Source: Sorghum bicolor (lineage: Eukaryota > Streptophyta > Magnoliopsida > Poales > Poaceae). Taken from it: 64,000 nucleotides of DNA. The notes beneath the pieces are model-generated. The model saw only the letters and a list, made by a program, of their open reading frames with translations, was not told the origin of the DNA and searched no databases. Position 1 is the first letter of the stretch, and each line of letters opens with the position of its first letter. A program made the translations under genes and the position numbers. The DNA lies in NCBI RefSeq assembly GCF_000003195.3, contig NC_012874.2:62067768-62131767 (forward strand), read 5' to 3'. Below, piece by piece: positions 57,462-64,000 of the stretch.

Positions 57462-57800
57462 GAGCATCTCCAACTGTTTGGTAAAATTTGTTTCCCATAT
57501 TGTTGTTTGTCAACTCCCAAAATAATATGGGGAGGAAAAAAAAGATCTTATCTCCAACAGTTTGGCAAAATTCGTTGCAAAAAGCCCAAAAACTTGCTAA
57601 CGAAGAGCCCCCTAAGCATGAGAAGAAAGACCGATGCTAAGCACGGAGTCCACGTGCATATTTGTACGCTAGATAGGGAGATATGCCAAGTTAGTAAAGA
57701 TAGGAAATTGAGATACCAAACTGTTAGAGTAGGTTTTTCTTTATTTTGCTTAAAAAATTATGGATAAAAAGTCATTTACCAAACTTTTAGAGATGCTGTC
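57462..57800. mobile_element. MITE with GAGCATCTCCAAC-type ends
   Basis: The left end GAGCATCTCCAACTGTTTGG faces a right end CCAAACTTTTAGAGATGCTG. TCTCCAACAGTTTGGCAAAA recurs inside. This is a familiar grass MITE type. The target duplication was not resolved. Confidence 0.6.
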
Positions 57801-58387
57801 ATAGCATTTGCAAGTATATTTGATAGAAATTAGCAAGAATTGGAGGGAATCGTAGACTGAGAATAACACGAATTATAGGGAGACAGCAAGAACTGGATAT
57901 AGACGAAGGTTTTCAGACCATGCTATATATTTATTGACGGCCACACACGCACACCTACTGGCTGAGGCCCATCATGAGTATGGCGAGGCCCAATAGCCGA
58001 ACTAAGCACATCGATCCAATAGACCCAACATACATATATCCTCGTCATTACATTCTCAAAAAAAAAAAAAATTACATTATTGTAATAATAATTTGTATGT
58101 CATCCCCGTCGATCGCAACTAGCTCGTCTGACAACTTCTCCCTCCGATGCAATAATCTTGACTGTCCGTTGAGCGGCCGGCCGGCCAGGTGCCTGAACGC
58201 ATGCAGTCTTGTCTGTGACAAGCTAGAAGGCCACGTCACGGAATGTGTCAAAGCTGAGGTGGCAGCAGGAGCACTGCCATCTGTCGTTCTGACCCCCGCC
58301 CGATGCCTCCGGCGCCGGTCAGTCCGTAATCAGCGGCTGAGATTTGATTTGGCCTCGTTCTAGGGTTAGGTGCAACTACGCGCAACG

Positions 58388-58397
58388 GTATATATAG
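58388..58397 (+). promoter_or_regulatory. TATA box of the Agenet-DUF724 locus
   Basis: GTATATATAG is followed within ~30 bp by a CT-rich start region (TTCTCCCCTTCCTC). It is identical to the box of the DnaJ locus. Confidence 0.65.
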
Positions 58398-60027
58398 TAT
58401 GGCGTTGTTCTCCCCTTCCTCATTTCCACCTCTCCGACGGCTGACTGCTGCCCGCTCCACCTGCTCGGCTGCTCCCCGCCGCCACAGCTCCGTCCGTAGC
58501 TCTCTGCGCTCCTGTCCCGCGCTCCTGCCCACAGCGCGTTGGCCGGAGGATCTCCGTCCGATCTGCGACGCACGCCGGAGCCGGAGAGGACGAGCGAGGA
58601 AGAAGCGGCTCTCTAGTGGCTGGCAGGCAGGAATCCGAAGAACGACGACGCGCATCCGATCCGATCCGATCCATCGCCGGCCGGTAAACAATTGTTTTTT
58701 CTGCGCCTCTTCTCTTCTCGAGATTTTATTCGTTGTAGCAGTCCGGTCAGCTGCTGTAGTGTGCGTCTGCGTCGCTGCATGGGAGGTGGATCCATCCACC
58801 TGGAATGGAACATCTGCTCCTCTCACTCGCTCCCCACACCAAACCCTAGACAGAGACCCGTAGAGAACAACCCATGACGGCGGGCTCCGACTCCGATCCA
58901 GCCGATCTATACGCTGTGCACGCGCGTCTGCTGATGGATGCCCGTGTGGTGCCGAGCATCTCTCTCCTGTGGTGCCAGCATTCGCCACAGGGCACAAGCT
59001 TAGCTTGTAGCCATACCTTGCACGTAAGCTGCTAGGCGGCCATGGCCAGGCCACTTGGAAGATCGATATCTGGGGAAGCTATAGTTCTCGTTCTCCTGTG
59101 CTTCTCTGGCTTTCCGCTATTTTAGTGTATTTGGTGCGTACTGCGTAGAAGATATATAGTGGTGGCGCAGCTGCAAGTCGATCGATTTATCAGTGCTTTC
59201 TGAGAGTGAGAACTGGTGTCCGAGAGTTTTCTTTGCCTCTTCGACAGAAATTTGAACTAATCTTTGTTTTGTTTCTAGTTGTGCACTTGTGCTGTTGCGC
59301 TGTTTCAGTAGAGAGAATGAAAATATTGCTTTTAACACATCGGTGATGTGCATAATCGTACGCGCAGCAGGGGGTCCCTAACGTAGTACAAGAAATGAGA
59401 ATGAAAATATTTCTTGATTCAACAGTAGCACTTCTTCCTTTCTTCTCCTTTTTTTAATTGGTTTTTTGCCACAGCGTTTTCAACGTTTCTATTTTCATCA
59501 TGAAATTTTCATCTCAAGGTACACTGGTTTTCAAATAGTACTCAGTGTCAACATGAAATTTTCATCTGCAAGGTACACTGGTTTTCAAGAAACGTATATA
59601 TCTAGCCTTTTACACCACCTGGTGTGCTGCATATATATATTATTTCATCGACAAGGTGCCGTCTGAGCATTAGCATTTTATGTTTCCTTGATTTGGCTTT
59701 TAACATTGTATTTTGTCTGCATTTCTCTTTTCTCTTACCATCAAATACTAACAGTTTGATGTTTGAACCTGAAATTTTTTTCTCAATTGATATTTTGGTT
59801 CAAATAATAATGGAGCGTTTGGTTCGCAACTGCAACTCTTGCCATGCCACACCTGAGAGCTTCCTTTCCCAAAGTTTTGGCGCGTGTCTAGTTCGCTGCC
59901 AAACTCGTGGCATGCTGTGGCTCAACACCATGCTGTAGTTCATTATTTACTTCACACAGGCTGCCACTGGTGTGGTGGAGTTTGCCACAGTTTTGGTGCA
60001 GCCGCAACAGTAGCATGGCACCCATAG

Positions 60028-60184
60028 CAGTGGCGAAGCTAGAGTAAATAAAAGGGTGGTGCATTTCTCTTATAGATATATAAACTCGGGATATAATCAT
60101 GGTGAAAAATTAATTTACTCAGTGGTGCTTAATTTTTTCATGGGTGCATGTGCACCCACTGTCTTGTATATAGCTTCGCCACTG
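60028..60184. mobile_element. hAT-type MITE in the second UTR intron, TSD ACCCATAG
   Basis: The inverted ends CAGTGGCGAAGCTA and TAGCTTCGCCACTG are flanked by an exact 8-bp duplication ACCCATAG (60020-60027 and 60185-60192). Copy 1 has a single ACCCATAG (30286-30293) and no insert, so this element entered after the block was duplicated. Confidence 0.93.
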
Positions 60185-60700
60185 ACCCATAGGGTTTCAT
60201 AAGATGTTCGTGGCCTAATGCTTTGGTTTTTACATTAATATTCTCTAGAGTTTAGCTCCACACAATTATTTTTTCTTAACTGGACTGGTCAATAAATTAG
60301 GCAGATGTTCAAGTACATTTTATTTATTGGTATTACCTTGCTAGTATATATCCATATGCATGATTCTCTTTTTCGTTTTTTGAGGAAATGATTCTTTTTT
60401 CTTGACCAGCCACACTTAATTGTTGCATATTTTTTTAGATAAGTTAAGGGTTGCATATATAATTTGATGTTACTTCACAGGAATCTATTGACGAAGCTGC
60501 CACCTGGTACCAATATTTGTCTTCACTGCAGAAGGATCAACATCCTCGATCGTCTACTTCCCCTTGCACTCATAGTTAATGGGTACGTACGCTACATGCA
60601 AAATCTCTTTTTTCTTGATTTTGCTACTAAATCAGAGACATGTATCGTCGATGTTTTCACAAGGATATAATATAAGTGACACATTTTTCCAGCGTCTCTG

Positions 60701-63640
60701 ATGATTAGCTCCCTGTGCTCTCCAGATCCATCGTCCCCTATCAAGGATATGGGCCTCCTGCTCCCCGGCGCTGAGGTTGAAGTCCGCCTCGACGGCAAGG
60801 GCTACTACGGCACCTGGTGCGAGGCCACCATCGTGGACTTCGCTGCCGCACGCGGTGGCAACGCCCCCATGCGATACAGGATCACCTTTGACGGCAAGGG
60901 CGAGATGCAGTTCGACGCCACCCACGTTCGGCCGCGGCCCCCGGCTTTGGAATTGCCGCCGGACTTTCGTCGCCGTGACATCGTCGAGGTCATCCACGAA
61001 CACGGCTGGTGGTCCGGCCTCGTCCTCTCTGCCGACCGCAGGTCCGTCACCGTTGCGTTCCCAATCACCCGTGAGGTCATCACATACATGCCCAGTCTTG
61101 TTCGGCCCCGACGTGACTACATCGACGGCGACTGGGTCCCGTCGCGGGCGGTTGTCGCCGTCCGGCCCAAGCATGAAATCATGAGGTACGAGGTTGGGGA
61201 GGAGGTGGAGGTGGTGAGGGAGCGGGAGGTGTACGGACACTCATGGTTCCCCGCGAAGGTGGCAGAGGTAATCGATGAGTTCAGCTATATTGTGAAGTAC
61301 TCCAATCAGAATAGGGAGGAGGGTGGCAGCTCCGAGTACCTGCATTGGCAGTTTATCAGGCCGGACGTGCAGCACTTGGCACCTGAGAATGAGTTCCACC
61401 TGCAACTTGGGCCCCGTGCCGCCGTGGAGGCGCATTTTGATGGGGCATGGTCTGCTGGACTGGTGCACAGGATTCATGAGGATGGTATGTTTGTGGTCCG
61501 GATCAATGGCAGGCAAGGGAAGCAGCTGATGACCAAGGAGGTAAGGCCGCAGTACAAATGGGACGGCAGGGATTGGAGTATTGTGAGCAACAAGGTAATA
61601 CAACAACCTCCATTTTTTAACTCTTGCTTTCCCTTTAGTTTAGTTAGCAAGGCCACAAAGTTTGCCATAAAACTAATTAATTAATACAGCGCGTATGCAG
61701 ATGTCCGAAAATAAAAAATTGATCTGATGGCTCAACTTGTGTTTGTGTACTTTGTGGTGGACTAGTGGATATATATATATATATATATATATAGCCCCAT
61801 CAATGTGCTTACTAATGGAATAAAATCTATGAGAGATGCATATATGATCAAATATAGATTACTGGTGTTCATTTGTTCACCAAGATTGCATTTTCATATA
61901 CGAGACCAATTCTTTATCTCATGTTGTTCCCAGGCATGTTATGTGGCAAAAAAATTTGTGTAATTTAGCACTTTATCTGATTTTATTGTGTGGTAGCATT
62001 GTGTAAATATTGAGATTATAAGACAATTTTTTCAATTTTCATGATGCAATCTGATGTACCATAACTTGTACAGAGACAGGCCAATTTCAAGCAGGCATCA
62101 CTTGCATCCGGAAAACGTCCAAAGTCACATGTTGAGGTGCCATTCAATGATGATGAACATATACATGATGCTGAGTATTCTTGTCCAGAAAGGCCAATGA
62201 GAGCACAGCAGAAACTGGCAGTATTAGTTCAAGATTCTGAAAATGCTTCAGTTTCTAAGATGGGCACTCCCTTATCTGCATTGGTATCAAGCACCTGCCC
62301 TCCAAATTCATGTTCCCCACTCCATGGTAGGGTGATCTTCATCTGCTTTTTCACTGTATAATAATGACTAGTTGCTCAGTGCTAATGGGTTGGCTTATCT
62401 GTGGTTCCTCAGGACACTCAACACACAAAAAAATTGTTGTGTCTGGCAATGTGAGTCCGCTGCATTATGTATCTTTTTGAAAGTTAACATTTGCATCCAA
62501 GGTATTTACAATGGCATTCCATTATTGCATGTCAATATTTTTGTAGGTGCAAAATCAGTTGGAGAAAAAAAGGGCCCCCCTCCGTAAGGTTTTGAGCTCA
62601 AAGAGAAGTAAGTGGTTGCACTAGCTAGTACTGATTAGAGTCACCAGTACAAGATGGTTTGTCAAAGTCCGATAATTGTGGTACAACCTGCGCAGGGCTT
62701 AGTAAGAAAAACGAAGGGTCTGAAGGACCACATAGTCTACATGGCCCACTGGAGTTGTCTAGTACGGGCCAAAAGATAGGAGTAAATGAAATAGCTGGGT
62801 CACAGAGAGAACCTTCATTAGTAGTAAGTACATTCTTTGTGAATACTTCTGTTATCTATTAGATTCTCACTCTAACACCTAGCTTCACACAGTTGGAGAG
62901 ATCAGAATCTACTCAACAGCAGCTTGATAGTACTATCGAGAATGCAGTGAACGCAGATGAAATAAAACATCAAGAACCTGTTGGAGTGGTACCAAAGAGC
63001 TTTGCATCAGCTTCTGATGGTATGACCTATATCTATTCTTATCCATGGTGATTTTATTTGTGAGTCCATATGATATTTAATGTTTTATGTACTGGTTTCT
63101 AATGACTGCATTTCTGCAGATATTGGCATACATGAAGGGCTGACTGCTCAAGACACAGATAACTCCCATACTTTGACAATGGCATTTGATGTCTGTGTGG
63201 AAACAATAAGAAAATCAAACATAGCAGACAATGATGGTTCATTTCAAGAGAAAAAAAGGACACTTGCTGAGATTAAGAAAAATGGATTTGATGTTCAACA
63301 TTTTGAGTGCCTGCTAAACAGACTGATTAAGTTGAAAGATCAGTACAATAAACATCTTGAAGAGAAATCTGAAGTTCAAAAACAGAAGCAGCAAACAATG
63401 AATTCTTTGTCTCAAAATGATTCATTACTTTGTGAAATTGATAATGATATAGCTGAGCTTGAGAAGAGACTTGGCCTCCTTCGCCAGAAAGGACAGCTTA
63501 TTGAGAAGGTGAAAGTACATGACCAGGAAAAGCTTTCAAGTCTGAATGAGGTGGAAAGCAACATAGAGGAAGCACTTGATGTCCACACATTGCTGTTCAA
63601 TGGCATCTTGGCTGAGGTGAAAGAGAAGAGCCTAACTTGA
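60701..63640 (+). CDS. Agenet (Tudor-like) and DUF724 protein, seven coding exons
   Basis: The inferred exons are 60701-61594, 62074-62326, 62413-62450, 62547-62607, 62648-62823, 62893-63019 and 63120-63640. Every junction is GT-AG, and the phases add up to an open 689-residue product. Exon 1 encodes four Agenet domains (about residues 21-80, 88-148, 163-222 and 237-290), Tudor-like folds that in plants are linked to chromatin or RNA binding. The middle is polar and probably disordered. The last exon encodes the DUF724 region with a Lys/Glu/Gln-rich coiled coil (about 580-670), used for dimerisation in the family. Exon 5 has two in-frame acceptors 6 bp apart (62647 and 62653). An alternative start is the ATG at 60749. 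I expect a nuclear protein, in line with known DUF724 proteins. Confidence 0.85.
61769..61793. repeat. (TA)n microsatellite in the first coding intron
   Basis: About twelve TA units lie in the intron between coding exons 1 and 2 of the Agenet gene. It is a likely length-variable site. Confidence 0.8.
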
Positions 63641-64000
63641 AATGCAGTAAAAACATGATCATGCTAGACCTTTTGAAATGCAGTAAAAACATGATTGTGA
63701 TAGAACGTAGGTCTTATGGCATCAATGTGATTTTGGACCAACTTCCAATAGGGCCATTTTGCTACTTTATGTGCAACTGCAAGATGTAATACATTTGCTA
63801 GTTGGACCTTATATTTGGCCCTTCGCTGTGCTCAGTTTGTGTGGAAGTGGAACCTTCATACCTGCTAAGATTTTGTCAATTGAATTACACTCTTACAAAG
63901 AGTGGTATCTGGTAATGTCGGTTGTTGCACCAGTACTTGTGTGGGTCTCGTTTTCTGCTTTTAATCAAAACATGACTTGCTGCTTGCTACTAAGCTGTTG
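63641..64000 (+). other. 3' UTR and downstream sequence
   Basis: This is the 3' untranslated region of the Agenet gene. It opens with a 22-bp direct duplication whose first copy includes the stop codon (63638-63659 and 63674-63695). No exact AATAAA was identified, and the transcript end is not resolved. Confidence 0.5.

Larger units (their letters stand above)
58086..60700 (+). repeat. Duplicated promoter/UTR block, copy 2
   Basis: This is the counterpart of 27861-30845. UTR exon 1 ends at 58683 (GCCG|GTAAAC), and UTR exon 2 is 60481-60582 (CACAG|GAATC...GG|GTACGT). The acceptor CCAG at 60689-60692 leads straight into the Agenet start exon. Copy 1 has CCAC at the corresponding place. This copy is therefore the likely ancestral arrangement. 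Confidence 0.87.

Noticed and set aside
60632..61240. 202-codon minus-strand frame opposite the Agenet exon
   Set aside because: The plus strand encodes four Agenet domains. The antisense frame exists because of high third-position GC.

Overview
This is a plant nuclear window, from a grass and most likely a panicoid such as Sorghum (inference). The grounds are spliced genes with TATA boxes and GT-AG introns, grass-type CACTA, hAT and LTR elements, and the abundance of a MITE with GGCCTTGTTTAGTTC ends. Nothing bacterial or organellar is visible. Most of the sequence is transposable elements, often nested. Two host loci sit near 28-34 kb and 58-64 kb.

Layout. 1-5.0 kb holds CACTA-type debris, a direct repeat (301-1159 and 3806-4645) carrying a promoter-like segment, and the tail of a LINE. 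5.04-13.56 kb is a Ty1/copia element with TSD CTCAT that splits the LINE tail and is itself split by an antisense solo LTR with TSD GTGTC. 14.3-27.5 kb is a CACTA (En/Spm) complex, coding on the minus strand. It contains a Transposase_24/Ulp1-type gene, a TNP2 transposase, a GRF zinc finger, a 0.67-kb inverted repeat and several kinds of subterminal repeat. 27.86-33.97 kb is host locus 1, a DnaJ-DUF3444 gene. 37.03-41.28 kb is an intact-ended non-autonomous CACTA element with TSD GCC. 41.3-45.1 kb is a decayed copia element carrying a hAT MITE and a solo LTR. 45.37-53.39 kb is a Ty3/gypsy element with TSD CCGAT that has gag/protease remains but no pol. 53.4-55.9 kb is CACTA debris, followed by MITEs and a broken membrane-protein gene. 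58.09-63.64 kb is host locus 2, an Agenet-DUF724 gene.

Two observations stand out. First, the promoter, the two 5' UTR exons and the introns of the two host loci are a ~2.6-3.0 kb duplication about 30 kb apart, yet the coding parts are unrelated. The splice acceptor that leads into the Agenet coding exon has lost its AG in copy 1, and copy 1 instead runs into a DnaJ gene. Second, the copia element is sprinkled from leader to polypurine tract with at least 27 small hairpins that all carry the same loop (CCTGAAG and close variants) but have different stems. I know of no described function for this pattern.

The DnaJ-DUF3444 gene has one extra A in an A8 run that splits its reading frame. The Agenet-DUF724 gene is open across seven inferred coding exons, about 689 residues.
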